The notes under the pieces were generated by a model that was not told the origin of the DNA, made no database searches, and saw only the letters and a list, made by a program, of their open reading frames with translations. A stretch of 64,000 nucleotides of DNA from Pseudomonas sp. Q11 (lineage in GTDB: Bacteria; Pseudomonadota; Gammaproteobacteria; Pseudomonadales; Pseudomonadaceae). The stretch lies in contig NZ_JAKNQY010000020.1 in the NCBI RefSeq assembly GCF_024494355.1, forward strand, positions 1 to 64,000. Reading direction: 5' to 3'. Positions 25,008 through 33,792 of the stretch are shown here, piece by piece. How positions within the stretch are numbered: position 1 is the first letter of the stretch; each line of letters begins with the position of its first letter. Made by a program: the position numbers and the translations under genes.

Positions 25008-25937
25008 TTATCGATAAACGATGCCAGGTTGGGCCGTGCTGATACGGGTGCCGGCGGTGCCTTGGACGATGGCTTCGATGTCCGAGAGTGAGCCGATCAC
25101 CGCGACCTTGCCAGTGTTGCGGGCAAATTCGCAGGCGGCCTGGACTTTTGGCCCCATGGAGCCGGCGGCAAACCCCAGCTTATCCATTTCATCAGGGTGG
25201 GCCCGGGCAATGGCTTTCTGGGTCGGTTTGCCGAAGTCGACGCACGCCGCGTTGACGTCGGTGGCGATCACCAGCAGATCGCTTTCCAATTGTTCAGCCA
25301 GCAGCGCCGAGCACAAGTCTTTGTCGATCACCGCCTCCGCGCCCTGTAGCTTGCCGTCGGCGTCGTACATCGTGGGAATGCCGCCACCGCCGGCGCAGAT
25401 CACGATGCTGCCCTTTTCCAGCAGCCACTTGATCGGGCGGATTTCGAAGATGTGCTTGGGCCTGGGGCTGGCGACCACGCGGCGGAACTTGTCACCGTCC
25501 GGGGCAATCGCCCAGCCTTTTTCGGCCGCGAGTTTTTCCGCCTCGGCCTTTGTGTAGACCGGGCCAATGGGCTTGGTGGGGTTCTGGAAGCCCGGGTCGT
25601 TGGCGTCCACTTCGACCTGGGTCAATAGCGTTGCGAACGGCACTTCGAAGTCCAGCAGGTTGCCCAGTTCCTGTTCGATGATGTAGCCGATCATGCCCTC
25701 GGTCTCGGCGCCGAGCACGTCCAGCGGATACGGCGTAACCGAGGTGTAGGCCGCGGCCTGCAGCGACAGCAGGCCGACCTGGGGGCCGTTGCCGTGGGCG
25801 ATGACCAACTCGTTGCCGGGGTGGATTTTGGCGATCTGTTCGGTCGCCGTGCGGATGTTGCTGCGTTGGTTGTCGGCGGTCATGGGTTCACCCCGACGCA
25901 AGAGGGCGTTCCCGCCCAGGGCTACGACGATGCGCAT
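25008..25937 (-). CDS. arcC: Carbamate kinase ArcC
   Basis: Last enzyme of the arginine deiminase pathway: carbamoyl phosphate and ADP give ATP, CO2 and ammonia. The 309-residue protein starts MRIVVALGGNALLRRGEP, the standard carbamate kinase N-terminus, and has ELVIAHGNGPQVGLL, ICAGGGGIPTMYD and AGSMGPKVQAA motifs of the amino acid kinase family. The start at 25937 is chosen by homology; the open frame continues upstream through a REP element. It is the fourth gene of arcDABC, separated from arcB by 226 bp with REP units, which may reduce its expression relative to arcB. Confidence 0.96.
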   Translation of the reverse strand: MRIVVALGGNALLRRGEPMTADNQRSNIRTATEQIAKIHPGNELVIAHGNGPQVGLLSLQAAAYTSVTPYPLDVLGAETEGMIGYIIEQELGNLLDFEVPFATLLTQVEVDANDPGFQNPTKPIGPVYTKAEAEKLAAEKGWAIAPDGDKFRRVVASPRPKHIFEIRPIKWLLEKGSIVICAGGGGIPTMYDADGKLQGAEAVIDKDLCSALLAEQLESDLLVIATDVNAACVDFGKPTQKAIARAHPDEMDKLGFAAGSMGPKVQAACEFARNTGKVAVIGSLSDIEAIVQGTAGTRISTAQPGIVYR

Positions 25938-25980
25938 AATGCTGTCCTCTAACAGAGAAATATCGGACGACTCGGTCCCC

Positions 25981-26114
25981 TTGTGGGAGCTGACCTGTGG
26001 GAGCAAGGCTGTGGGAGCAAGGCTTGCCCGCGATGCAGGCACCTCGGTGTAGCTGATGGACCGAGGCGATGCCATCGCGGGCAAGCCTTGCTCCCACAGG
26101 TCAGCTCCCACAGA
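25981..26114. repeat. Compound REP cluster in arcB-arcC gap
   Basis: Three partly overlapping GTGGGAGC units on the left (from 25983, 25997 and 26011) face complementary GCTCCCAC units on the right (26090-26111). The innermost arms are GTGGGAGCAAGGCTTGCC and its complement. It lies inside the arc operon. Confidence 0.85.
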
Positions 26115-26163
26115 CCTTGCTCCCAGAGATCTGCTTCTACACGGAGAGCAAGCTGTGTTGGGT

Positions 26164-27174
26164 TTAGATATCCGCCAGCGCCGACACCAGGATCGCCTTG
26201 ATGGTATGCATGCGATTTTCTGCTTGCTCGAAGGCGATGTTGGCCGGGGATTCGAACACCTCCTCGGTCACTTCCACGCCGTTGGCCAGATTCGGATAGC
26301 GCGCGGCGATGTCTTTGCCGACCTTGGTCTCGCTGTTATGGAAAGCCGGCAGACAGTGCATGAATTTCACCCGGGGGTTGCCCGAGGCTTTCATCATTTG
26401 TGCATTGACCTGATACGGCAGCAGTTGCTCGATGCGCTCGTCCCATGCCTCCACCGGTTCCCCCATCGACACCCAGATGTCGGTGTGGATGAAGTCCACG
26501 CCCTTGACGGCTTCCTGCGGGTCTTCGGTGATGGTGATGCGTGCGCCGCTTTCGGCGGCGAAGGCCTGGCACTGGTCGATGAAATCCTGGTGCGGCCACA
26601 GGGCTCTTGGCGCACCGATACGTACGTCCATACCCAGTTTGGCGCCGATCATCAGCAGCGAATTGCCCATGTTGTAGCGGGCATCGCCCAGATAGGCGTA
26701 GCTGATGGCGTGCAGTGGTTTATCGCTGTGTTCGCGCATGGTCAGGGTGTCGGCGATCATCTGGGTGGGGTGGAATTCAGCGGTCAGGCCGTTGAACACC
26801 GGCACGCCGGCGAACTTGGCCAGCTCCTCGACGATCTCCTGCTCGAAGCCGCGATACTCGATGGCGTCGAACATCCGTCCCAGCACCCGGGCGGTATCTT
26901 TCATGCTCTCTTTGTGGCCGATCTGCGAAGAGACGGGGTCGATGTAGGTGACGTGGGCGCCCTGGTCATGGGCCGCGACTTCGAAGGCGCAGCGGGTGCG
27001 GGTCGAGGTTTTCTCGAAGATCAGCGCGATGTTTTTGCCCTTGAGGTGTGGCTGCTCGGTGCCGGTGTATTTGGCACGCTTGAGGTCCCGGGACAGGTCC
27101 AGCAGATAATGCAGCTCGCGGTTGGTGTGGTGCATCAAACTCAGCAGGCTGCGGTTGCGCATGTTGAAAGCCAT
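26164..27174 (-). CDS. arcB: Catabolic ornithine carbamoyltransferase ArcB
   Basis: Converts citrulline and phosphate to ornithine and carbamoyl phosphate in anaerobic arginine fermentation. The 336-residue protein has the carbamoyl phosphate motif STRTRCAF (within EKTSTRTRC), the HPTQ motif in EFHPTQMIAD and HCLPAFHN near the C-terminus. The MAFNMRNRSLLSLMHHTNRE start and the length identify the catabolic branch rather than biosynthetic ArgF. Start at 27174 by homology. It follows arcA by 69 bp. Confidence 0.96.
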   Translation of the reverse strand: MAFNMRNRSLLSLMHHTNRELHYLLDLSRDLKRAKYTGTEQPHLKGKNIALIFEKTSTRTRCAFEVAAHDQGAHVTYIDPVSSQIGHKESMKDTARVLGRMFDAIEYRGFEQEIVEELAKFAGVPVFNGLTAEFHPTQMIADTLTMREHSDKPLHAISYAYLGDARYNMGNSLLMIGAKLGMDVRIGAPRALWPHQDFIDQCQAFAAESGARITITEDPQEAVKGVDFIHTDIWVSMGEPVEAWDERIEQLLPYQVNAQMMKASGNPRVKFMHCLPAFHNSETKVGKDIAARYPNLANGVEVTEEVFESPANIAFEQAENRMHTIKAILVSALADI

Positions 27175-27243
27175 GATGTGGATCTCCTTGGGTTCGGTTA
27201 TCCCCTGGGTTGTGTTGGATAAACAGCAACCCGGGCTCAAAGG

Positions 27244-28500
27244 TCAGTAGTCGATCGGGTCGCGAATGATCGGGCAGGTCATGCAATGGCCGCCGCCACG
27301 GCCTCGGCCCAGCTCGCTGGCGCTGATGGTGATGACTTCCACGCCGGCCTTGCGCAGCAGGGTGTTGGTGTAGGTGTTGCGGTCGTAGCCGATCACCACG
27401 CCCGGTTCCAGGGCCACCACGTTATTACCGTCGTCCCATTGCTCGCGTTCGGCGGCAAAACTGTTGCCGCCGGTTTCCACCACGCGCAGCGCTGGCAACT
27501 TGAGGGCGGCGGCCACGGTATCGAGGAAACTGCCTTCCTCGCGGCGCACGTCGATACCGCCGGGTTTGCTCTCGTCGGGGCGCAGGGAGAATGCGACGAT
27601 CTGGTTCACCACTTCGGGGAATACCGTGACCAGGTCGCGGTCGCAGAAACTGAACACGGTGTCCAGGTGCATGGCTGCGCGGGACTTCGGCAGGCCGGCG
27701 ACGATCACTCGCTCCACGGCCTTGTTCTTGAACAGGTTCAGCGCCAGTTGGCCGATGGCCTGGCGGGACGAGCGTTCGCCCATGCCGATCAGCACCACGC
27801 CGTTGCCGATGGGCATCACGTCGCCGCCTTCGAGGGTGGCGTTGCCATGCTCCTGGTCCGGGTCGCCGTACCAGATCTGGAAGTCAGCCTGGGTGAACTC
27901 GGGGTGGAATTTGTAGATGGCGCTGGTCAGCAGGGTTTCCTGGCGGCGCGCCGGCCAATACATCGGGTTGAGCGTCACGCCGCCGTAGATCCAGCAAGTG
28001 GTGTCGCGGGTGAACTGAGTGTTGGGCAGCGGCGGCAGGATGAAGCTGGAGTGGCCGAGGAAGTCGCGGAACATCTGGATGGTCTTGCCACCGAAACTGT
28101 CCGGCAAGTCATCGGCGGAAACACCGCCGATCAGGAATTCGGCGATGTGGCGCGGTTCCAGGCTGCGCAGCCACGAATCGACTTCATGCACCAGGCCCAG
28201 GCCCACCGAGTTGGGGGTGATCTTGCGCTCAAGAATCCAGTCCAGTGCCTCGGGGATGGCGACGATGTCGGTCAAAAGGTTGTGCATCTCCAGCACATCG
28301 ACGTCACGCTCGCGCATCTTGGTGACGAAGTCGAAGTGGTCGCGCTTGGCCTGGTTGACCCAGATCACATCGTCGAACAGCAGCTCGTCACAGTTGTTGG
28401 GGGTCAGCCGCTGATGGGCCAGGCCTGGGGAGCAGACCATGACTTTGCGCAGTTTGCCGGCTTCGGAATGGACGCCGTACTTTACTTTTTCCGTGGTCAT
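27244..28500 (-). CDS. arcA: Arginine deiminase ArcA
   Basis: Hydrolyses arginine to citrulline and ammonia, the first step of the ADI pathway. The 418-residue enzyme has the guanidino-modifying fold with the catalytic cysteine in the C-terminal motif GGGHCMTCPIIRDP, plus the FTRDTTCWIYGG and LEGGDVMPIG segments bearing active-site acidic residues. A strong ribosome-binding site (TGGAGGATC) precedes the ATG at 28500. It lies 33 bp after arcD and is the second gene of the operon. Confidence 0.97.
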   Translation of the reverse strand: MTTEKVKYGVHSEAGKLRKVMVCSPGLAHQRLTPNNCDELLFDDVIWVNQAKRDHFDFVTKMRERDVDVLEMHNLLTDIVAIPEALDWILERKITPNSVGLGLVHEVDSWLRSLEPRHIAEFLIGGVSADDLPDSFGGKTIQMFRDFLGHSSFILPPLPNTQFTRDTTCWIYGGVTLNPMYWPARRQETLLTSAIYKFHPEFTQADFQIWYGDPDQEHGNATLEGGDVMPIGNGVVLIGMGERSSRQAIGQLALNLFKNKAVERVIVAGLPKSRAAMHLDTVFSFCDRDLVTVFPEVVNQIVAFSLRPDESKPGGIDVRREEGSFLDTVAAALKLPALRVVETGGNSFAAEREQWDDGNNVVALEPGVVIGYDRNTYTNTLLRKAGVEVITISASELGRGRGGGHCMTCPIIRDPIDY

Positions 28501-28533
28501 TACAAAGATCCTCCAGATAAAACAATCAGTCGG

Positions 28534-29961
28534 TTACAGAGTCAGGAAGCCGTCGTAGAGCCCATAGGCAGCCACCAGGGCGCCTATGATCACTGCGGCG
28601 AAAATCAGCTTCTCGACAGAGGTGAAAACCGGTTTGCCCAGCTCGCGCTTGGCCTTGGCGAACAGGATCGCGCCGGGGGCATAGAGCAGGGCGGAAAGCA
28701 GCAGGTATTTGATCCCGCCGGCATACAGCAGCCACACCGCGTAGATCAGGGCGATGGCGCCGATGGTCAGGTCCTTGCGCCGCTCGGCCGCGAAGCCTTC
28801 GTAGGTCTCGCCGCGTACCGCCAACAGCACTGCGTAAGCCGCCGACCACAGGTACGGCACCAGGATCATCGAGGTGGCGAGGTAGATCAGTGACAGGTAA
28901 GTGCTGGCCGAGAACAAAGTGATGATCAAAAACAGCTGGACCATTGCATTGGTCAGCCACAGGGCGTTGGCCGGTACGTGGTTGGCGTTCTCGCGGCGCA
29001 GGAACTCGGGCATGGTGTGGTCCTTGGCCGCGGCGAACATGATCTCGGCGCACAGCAGCACCCAGGACAGCAGGGCACCGAGCAGCGAGATGATCAGGCC
29101 GACGCTGATCAGCACCGCGCCCCAATGGCCGACGACATGCTCCAGCACCGCAGCCATGGACGGGTTTTGCAGTTTTGCCAGTTCAGGCTGAGTCATGATC
29201 CCCAGCGACAGCACGTTCACCAGCACCAGAAACAGCAGCACGGTGATGAAGCCGATGACGGTGGCCTTGCCCACGTCGGTGCGTTTTTCGGCGCGGGCAG
29301 AAAAAATACTCGCGCCCTCGATGCCGATGAACACCCACACGGTGACCAGCATCATGTTGCGTACCTGATCCATCACGCTGCCCAAGTCTGGGTTCTTCAG
29401 GCCCCAGATGTCGGCGGTGAAGATATCGAGCTTGAAGGCGAACACTGCGATCAGCACGAACAGCACCAGCGGCACGACCTTGGCGACGGTGGTTACCAGG
29501 TTGATGAACGCGGCTTCCTTGATGCCGCGCAGCACCAGCCAATGCACCGCCCACAACAATACCGAGGCGCCAATCACCGCGGCTACGGTGTTGCCCTCGC
29601 CAAAAATCGGGAAGAAGTAGCCCAAGGTGCTGAACAACAACACGAAATAACCGACGTTGCCCAGCCAGGCGCTGATCCAGTAACCCCAGGCCGACGAGAA
29701 GCCCATGTAGTCGCCAAAACCGGCCTTGGCATAGGCATATACACCGCCGTCCAGATCGGGTTTACGGTTGGCCAGGGTCTGGAACACGAAGGCCAGGGTC
29801 AGCATGCCGACGGCGGTAATCGCCCAGCCGATCAGGACGGCGCCGACATCGGCACTGGCGGCCATGTTTTGTGGCAAGGAAAAGATTCCCCCGCCGATCA
29901 TTGAACCGACCACGAGAGCAACCAGCGCACCCAGTCGAAGTTTTCCGCGGGCATCAGACAT
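28534..29961 (-). CDS. arcD: Arginine/ornithine antiporter ArcD
   Basis: Inner-membrane exchanger that imports arginine and exports ornithine, so arginine fermentation needs no transport energy. The 475-residue APC-family protein has about twelve to thirteen hydrophobic segments, with the substrate-loop GSMIGGGIFSLPQNMA in helix 1 and FIGIEGASIFSARA in helix 6. First gene of arcDABC. Start at 29961 (MSDARGKLRLG) by comparison with its neighbour paralogue; the open frame begins 33 bp earlier. An ANR-box-like dyad is centred about 69 bp upstream. A close paralogue lies head-to-head at 30360. Confidence 0.95.
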   Translation of the reverse strand: MSDARGKLRLGALVALVVGSMIGGGIFSLPQNMAASADVGAVLIGWAITAVGMLTLAFVFQTLANRKPDLDGGVYAYAKAGFGDYMGFSSAWGYWISAWLGNVGYFVLLFSTLGYFFPIFGEGNTVAAVIGASVLLWAVHWLVLRGIKEAAFINLVTTVAKVVPLVLFVLIAVFAFKLDIFTADIWGLKNPDLGSVMDQVRNMMLVTVWVFIGIEGASIFSARAEKRTDVGKATVIGFITVLLFLVLVNVLSLGIMTQPELAKLQNPSMAAVLEHVVGHWGAVLISVGLIISLLGALLSWVLLCAEIMFAAAKDHTMPEFLRRENANHVPANALWLTNAMVQLFLIITLFSASTYLSLIYLATSMILVPYLWSAAYAVLLAVRGETYEGFAAERRKDLTIGAIALIYAVWLLYAGGIKYLLLSALLYAPGAILFAKAKRELGKPVFTSVEKLIFAAVIIGALVAAYGLYDGFLTL

Positions 29962-30023
29962 TTGCAAAACTCCAGTGCAGGAGAAGAGAGTCAACAGACT
30001 AAGTCGATTTTAAAATTGAATAG

Positions 30024-30037
30024 CTGATCTGGATCAG
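30024..30037 (-). promoter_or_regulatory. ANR/FNR-type box upstream of arcDABC
   Basis: CTGAT-CTGG-ATCAG is perfectly symmetrical and matches the TTGAT-N4-ATCAA consensus at all but the outermost base of each half. It lies about 63 bp before the arcD start, a suitable position for class II activation. ANR control of arcDABC under low oxygen is established in P. aeruginosa. Confidence 0.7.
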
Positions 30038-30266
30038 TGCATGACAACATTCCATTGTTGATGAAAGACTTAATGCTCCCTCGGGGACGATCAAGGTGGG
30101 GCTGTAATGTCCGATTCAGAGAGGTTTGCCAGGGCAGGCAAGCCGTCCTGTCGCGTATCGGAATATTCACGCTAGTTGGCTTTTACGAATTTGCAATTAT
30201 TTGAAGGTTGCTTTCATGACAGAGTGAATTAGCCATCCAGGTCTTTTCCAGTGTTATTGTTGACTA

Positions 30267-30279
30267 TTAACTGTGTTAA
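30267..30279. promoter_or_regulatory. Dyad upstream of second arcD
   Basis: TTAAC-TGT-GTTAA is a perfect 5+3+5 inverted repeat about 80 bp upstream of the second arcD gene. Cognate factor unknown; it does not match an ANR box. Confidence 0.35.
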
Positions 30280-30359
30280 TAAACTTACAGACTTTAAATG
30301 GATGTCATTATTTAAAAAAGTTATGACGCTTTATCTGATTAATTAGTAGCGAGAAAAAT

Positions 30360-31787
30360 ATGGCACAGCCGATGCAAAAGCTCCGACTCGGTGCATTGAT
30401 CGCACTGGTGGTGGGCTCGATGATTGGCGGCGGGATCTTTTCCCTGCCGCAAAACATGGCGGCCCGCGCTGATGTCGGTGCGGTGCTGATCGGTTGGGGG
30501 ATCACCGCGGTGGGCATGTTGACCCTGGCCTTCGTGTTCCAGACCCTGGCCAATCGCAAGCCGGAACTGGACTCGGGCGTGTACGCCTACGCCAAGGCCG
30601 GGTTCGGCGACTACATGGGCTTCTCGTCGGCCTGGGGTTACTGGATCAGCGCCTGGATGGGCAATGTCGGTTACTTCGTGTTGCTGTTCAGCACCTTGGG
30701 GTATTTCTTTCCGGTGTTCGGCCAGGGCAACACGCCGGTGGCCATCGCTTGCGCGTCGTTGCTGCTGTGGGCCGTGCATTTTTTGGTGCTGCGCGGCATC
30801 AAGGAAGCCGCGTTCATCAACCTGGTGACCACCATCGCCAAGGTGGTACCGCTGGTGATGTTCGTTGTCATCGCCGCGGTGGCGTTCAGGGCCGAGGTGT
30901 TTTCCCGGGATATCTGGGGGACGATGAACCCGGACCTGGGCAGCGTGATGAATCAGGTGCGCAACATGATGCTGGTGACGGTGTTCGTGTTCATCGGCAT
31001 AGAAGGGGCCAGCGTGTATTCGGCGCGGGCGCACAAGCGTGCGGACGTAGGCCGGGCGACGGTCATCGGGTTTCTCGGGGTGCTGGCGCTGCTGGTGCTG
31101 GTAAACGTGTTGTCGTTGGGCATCATGAGCCAGCCGGAACTGGCGCGGTTGCAGAATCCGTCCCTGGCCGGGGTACTGGAGCACATTGTCGGGCCCTGGG
31201 GCGCGTTGCTGATCAGCCTGGGGTTGGCGGTGTCCTTGTTGGGTGCATTGCTGTCCTGGGCACTGCTGTGCGCGGAAATCCTCTACGCCACCGCCCGGGA
31301 CAAGACCATGCCGGCATTCCTGGCCAGGGAGAACGCCAACCATGTGCCAGTCAACGCGCTGTGGCTGACCAACGGGATGATCCAGCTGTTCTTACTGATC
31401 ACGCTGTTTTCCGCCGGTACCTATACCAGCCTGATCTACCTCTCATCCTCGATGATCCTGGTGCCGTACCTGTGGTCGGCGGCCTATGCGGTGCTGCTAT
31501 GCGCCCGGGGTGAAACCTACGAGCAGGCCTCGGCCCGGCGCATGAAAGACCTGTGCATTGGTGGCGTCGCGTTGTGCTACGCCGTGTGGCTGTTGTACGC
31601 CGGCGGGGTGAAATACCTGCTGTTGTCGGCGCTGTTGTATGCCCCCGGGGTGATCCTGTTTGCCCAAGCCAAGCGAGAACAGGGACAGCCCTTGTTCACC
31701 CCTGTGGAAAAGGGCGTCTTTGCGTGTGTGATGTCTGGGGCGGGCGTGGCGGCGTATGGGTTGTACAGTGGGTTTTTGGCGCTTTGA
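30360..31787 (+). CDS. Second arginine/ornithine antiporter-like protein (ArcD paralogue)
   Basis: 475-residue APC-family antiporter with the same length as ArcD and extended near-identity to it: GSMIGGGIFSLPQNMAA, AKAGFGDYMGFSSAWGYWISAW, FINLVTT.AKVVPLV and FIGIEGAS are shared. Exchange of arginine with ornithine or related basic amino acids is therefore the likely function. Divergence is concentrated at the N-terminus (MAQPMQK against MSDARGK) and in the loops. It is transcribed away from arcDABC, is not part of an enzyme operon, and does not have a recognisable ANR box of its own. The GAG ribosome-binding site is weak. Confidence 0.9.
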   Translation: MAQPMQKLRLGALIALVVGSMIGGGIFSLPQNMAARADVGAVLIGWGITAVGMLTLAFVFQTLANRKPELDSGVYAYAKAGFGDYMGFSSAWGYWISAWMGNVGYFVLLFSTLGYFFPVFGQGNTPVAIACASLLLWAVHFLVLRGIKEAAFINLVTTIAKVVPLVMFVVIAAVAFRAEVFSRDIWGTMNPDLGSVMNQVRNMMLVTVFVFIGIEGASVYSARAHKRADVGRATVIGFLGVLALLVLVNVLSLGIMSQPELARLQNPSLAGVLEHIVGPWGALLISLGLAVSLLGALLSWALLCAEILYATARDKTMPAFLARENANHVPVNALWLTNGMIQLFLLITLFSAGTYTSLIYLSSSMILVPYLWSAAYAVLLCARGETYEQASARRMKDLCIGGVALCYAVWLLYAGGVKYLLLSALLYAPGVILFAQAKREQGQPLFTPVEKGVFACVMSGAGVAAYGLYSGFLAL

Positions 31788-31817
31788 GGCGAAGGTCACC
31801 TGGAGTTGAGGTGGGGC

Positions 31818-31939
31818 TGTGGGAGCAAGGCTGCCCGCGATGCAAATACCTCGGTGTAGCGGATAGACCGAGGCGATACCATCGCGGGCAAGCCTTGCTC
31901 CCACAGAAACTGCATCGCGGGCAAGCCTTGCTCCCACAT
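31818..31939. repeat. REP cluster (three units)
   Basis: An inverted pair (arms GTGGGAGCAAGG.. from 31819 and its complement ending 31905) is followed by a third unit in the second orientation, CATCGCGGGCAAGCCTTGC from 31913, giving two tandem copies of the right-hand arm. Confidence 0.85.
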
Positions 31940-31966
31940 AAATCCCCTTGCCACAACGGACGGTCG

Positions 31967-33313
31967 TCACCACCGTGCCCGATGCGCGCCCAGTTCAGCC
32001 GCCGGCAAGGTCCATTGCAGCGGCGTCCCGGTGATTTTCAAGGGCACCTGCAGTCGATGAGCCGGTCCCCACGGCGTCTGTTCGACCACCAATCCCTGAT
32101 CATCCTCGACCTCGGCCCGCAATGGGGTCGGGTTCCCCGCGCCATGCTCGATCAGCAGTTTCGCTGTGCGCGCCAGTGACAAACGTGCCGAGCCGCCCTG
32201 GCCGCTCATCAATCGTCGGGACAACAGCACAATCGCGCTGGCGGCCATCAGGTATCCGGTGCCGTGGTCCAGGGCCTGCACCGGCAGCGGGGTCGGCTTG
32301 TCTGTCTGTTTCCAGCCCATGCCGGCTTCGGCGATGCCGCTGCTCATCTGCACCAGGCTGTCGAAGCCGCGGCGGTTCTGCCATGGGCCGCTCCAGCCGT
32401 AGGCGTTGAGGCTGACATCGATCAGGCCAGGGGCTATTCGCTGGCGTTGTTCGGCGCCGTAACCCAAGCGTTCCAGCGCATCCGCGCGGTAGCCATGGAG
32501 CAGAATATCGGTGTCTTTGAGCAGCGCCTCAAACGCAGCGCGGTCGCCCGGCTGATGCAGGTCGAGGCGGGCGCAGCGTTTGCCGAGGGTGACTTCCGGC
32601 ACCACCCCGGGTTCGTTCCAGTCCGGCGGGTCGATGCGCAGGACGTCGGCTCCCAGGCCTGCAAGGAAACGGCTGGCGATGGGGCCTGCCAGCACGCGGG
32701 TCAGGTCAAGCACCTTGAGGCCGGCCAATGGCTGGGCCACGGTGCCGAGCCAGGGCTTGGGCTGTTGACCGGCGGTGGCGTCCAGATGAACCAGCGGTTC
32801 GGCATTCACCGCCCTGCCTTGGGGATGAATCTGCCACGCCTGCCACGCGCGCATTTCGGCGGCGCAACCGCCGGCATCGACTACTGCGTGTTCCAGTTCG
32901 GCTTTGTTCCAGAGGGCCACTTTGGCCGCCATGTCGGCGCGATCGGTGCAGGTGCCGAGGACTGTTTGCGCGGCCAGACGATGATGCGGCGCGTTGGTGT
33001 GCAGGCGAATCCAACCGTCGGCGGTGGGGTAGTCGCCGGCCACCGGATCCCACATCGGCGGTACGCTCCAGCCGATGGGGCGTAGGGAGGTGGAAAACCA
33101 GAACGAGGCCAGGCGTCGGTCGACTTCGACAGGCGACAGGCGACCGGTTTGCTGGCGGATCAGCTCGGCGGCGGCTTGGCCGGCTGCGGCGACACTGGCG
33201 CAAGCCAGCTCCGTGACAGCGAACGCCGAGGGCAGGCCTCCGTTGCCGGTAAAGGTGATCGGGGTCGTGGGCAAACCAAGCGCGGCTTGCATGGACGTGA
33301 GCAGATCTGACAT
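31967..33313 (-). CDS. CaiB/BaiF family CoA-transferase with rearranged domains
   Basis: 448-residue class III CoA-transferase-like protein. The core motif LKVLDLTRVLAGPIASRFLAGLGADVLRID occurs only at about residue 200, instead of at the N-terminus, followed by RGFDSLVQMSSGIAEAG with the probable catalytic aspartate. The N-terminal half contains segments normally found after the core, such as TADGWIRLHTNAPHHRLA and WQIHPQG. The C-terminus ends with the usual TPWGPAH..PLKITGTPLQW. The order therefore looks permuted relative to typical family members. Substrate acid unknown. It is monocistronic, upstream of a REP cluster. Confidence 0.8.
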   Translation of the reverse strand: MSDLLTSMQAALGLPTTPITFTGNGGLPSAFAVTELACASVAAAGQAAAELIRQQTGRLSPVEVDRRLASFWFSTSLRPIGWSVPPMWDPVAGDYPTADGWIRLHTNAPHHRLAAQTVLGTCTDRADMAAKVALWNKAELEHAVVDAGGCAAEMRAWQAWQIHPQGRAVNAEPLVHLDATAGQQPKPWLGTVAQPLAGLKVLDLTRVLAGPIASRFLAGLGADVLRIDPPDWNEPGVVPEVTLGKRCARLDLHQPGDRAAFEALLKDTDILLHGYRADALERLGYGAEQRQRIAPGLIDVSLNAYGWSGPWQNRRGFDSLVQMSSGIAEAGMGWKQTDKPTPLPVQALDHGTGYLMAASAIVLLSRRLMSGQGGSARLSLARTAKLLIEHGAGNPTPLRAEVEDDQGLVVEQTPWGPAHRLQVPLKITGTPLQWTLPAAELGAHRARW

Positions 33314-33340
33314 CGAAAGCCCTCCAGTACGAGAGGGCGA

Positions 33341-33727
33341 TCATAGTTCAAAATCGCGTTGGGGGCCGCTTTGCGGCCCAGCGGGAGCAAGCTCCCTCGC
33401 CACAGCAAGCCCCCGCACCTGTTCCGGGCGGAACCAGATCCACAGGTTGCCCAGGCCCATGCCCGCGAGCACCAGGTAAACCGGCCAGCCGTGGTCGAGC
33501 ATCAGCAGCATCAAACCGGCGCAGAACAGCATGCTGGCGGTAGCCCCGACCTTGGCCCTGCGCGGGATGACCTTGCCGTTGCGCCAGTTGTGCAGCATCG
33601 GCCCGAACAGCCGATGGTTCTCCAGCCAGGTGCTCAGGCGCGGCGAACTGCGGGTCGCGGCCCAGGCGGCCAGGAGGATGAACTCGGTGGTCGGCAGGCC
33701 GGGCACGACGATGGCTAAATAAATCAT
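33341..33727 (-). CDS. DUF454 (YbaN-like) membrane protein, REP-altered ends
   Basis: Short membrane protein with the DUF454 landmarks VPGLPTTEFILLAAWAATRSSPRL (the PTTxFxLLAAW pattern), HNWRNGKVIPRRAKV and two further hydrophobic segments. Relative to normal family members about 10-15 residues of the first membrane helix are missing. The open frame continues upstream to 33766 with MSDTEPLWEQL, where LWEQ is encoded by a GTGGGAGC repeat, and the C-terminal ARELAPAGPQSGP is encoded by a REP unit at 33360-33405. The start is uncertain (33727 or 33766). It may be truncated and non-functional, or a rewritten variant. Confidence 0.6.
   Translation of the reverse strand: MIYLAIVVPGLPTTEFILLAAWAATRSSPRLSTWLENHRLFGPMLHNWRNGKVIPRRAKVGATASMLFCAGLMLLMLDHGWPVYLVLAGMGLGNLWIWFRPEQVRGLAVARELAPAGPQSGPQRDFEL
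33360..33405. repeat. Single REP unit inside DUF454 coding frame
   Basis: One GTGGCGAGGGAGCTTGCTCC-family unit (here as GGAGCAAGCTCCCTCGCCAC from 33383) with flanking GGCCGCTTTGCGGCC. It supplies the last residues of the DUF454 frame. Confidence 0.8.
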
Positions 33728-33792
33728 CCAAGACAGTTGCTCCCACAGTGGTTCTGTGTCGGACATTGAATTTTGTGTTCACTGGAGATTGA

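Larger units (their letters stand above)
29962..30359. other. Divergent arcD/arcD2 intergenic region
   Basis: 398-bp AT-rich region between the two arcD paralogues. It holds the ANR-type dyad at 30024-30037 near arcD, and the dyad TTAAC-TGT-GTTAA at 30267-30279 nearer the second copy. No open frame looks real. Confidence 0.6.

Noticed and set aside
26056..28893. Long plus-strand frames opposite arcB, arcA and arcD
   Set aside because: Antisense shadows; the arc genes account for the coding sequence.
29962..30359. tRNA or small RNA in the arcD intergenic region
   Set aside because: No cloverleaf or clear intrinsic terminator could be drawn.
30361..30376. Sigma-54-like TGGCACAGCCGATGCA at the start of the second arcD
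   Set aside because: The spacing fits, but it is inside the first codons of the gene, whose N-terminus aligns with that of the other ArcD, so it is likely chance.
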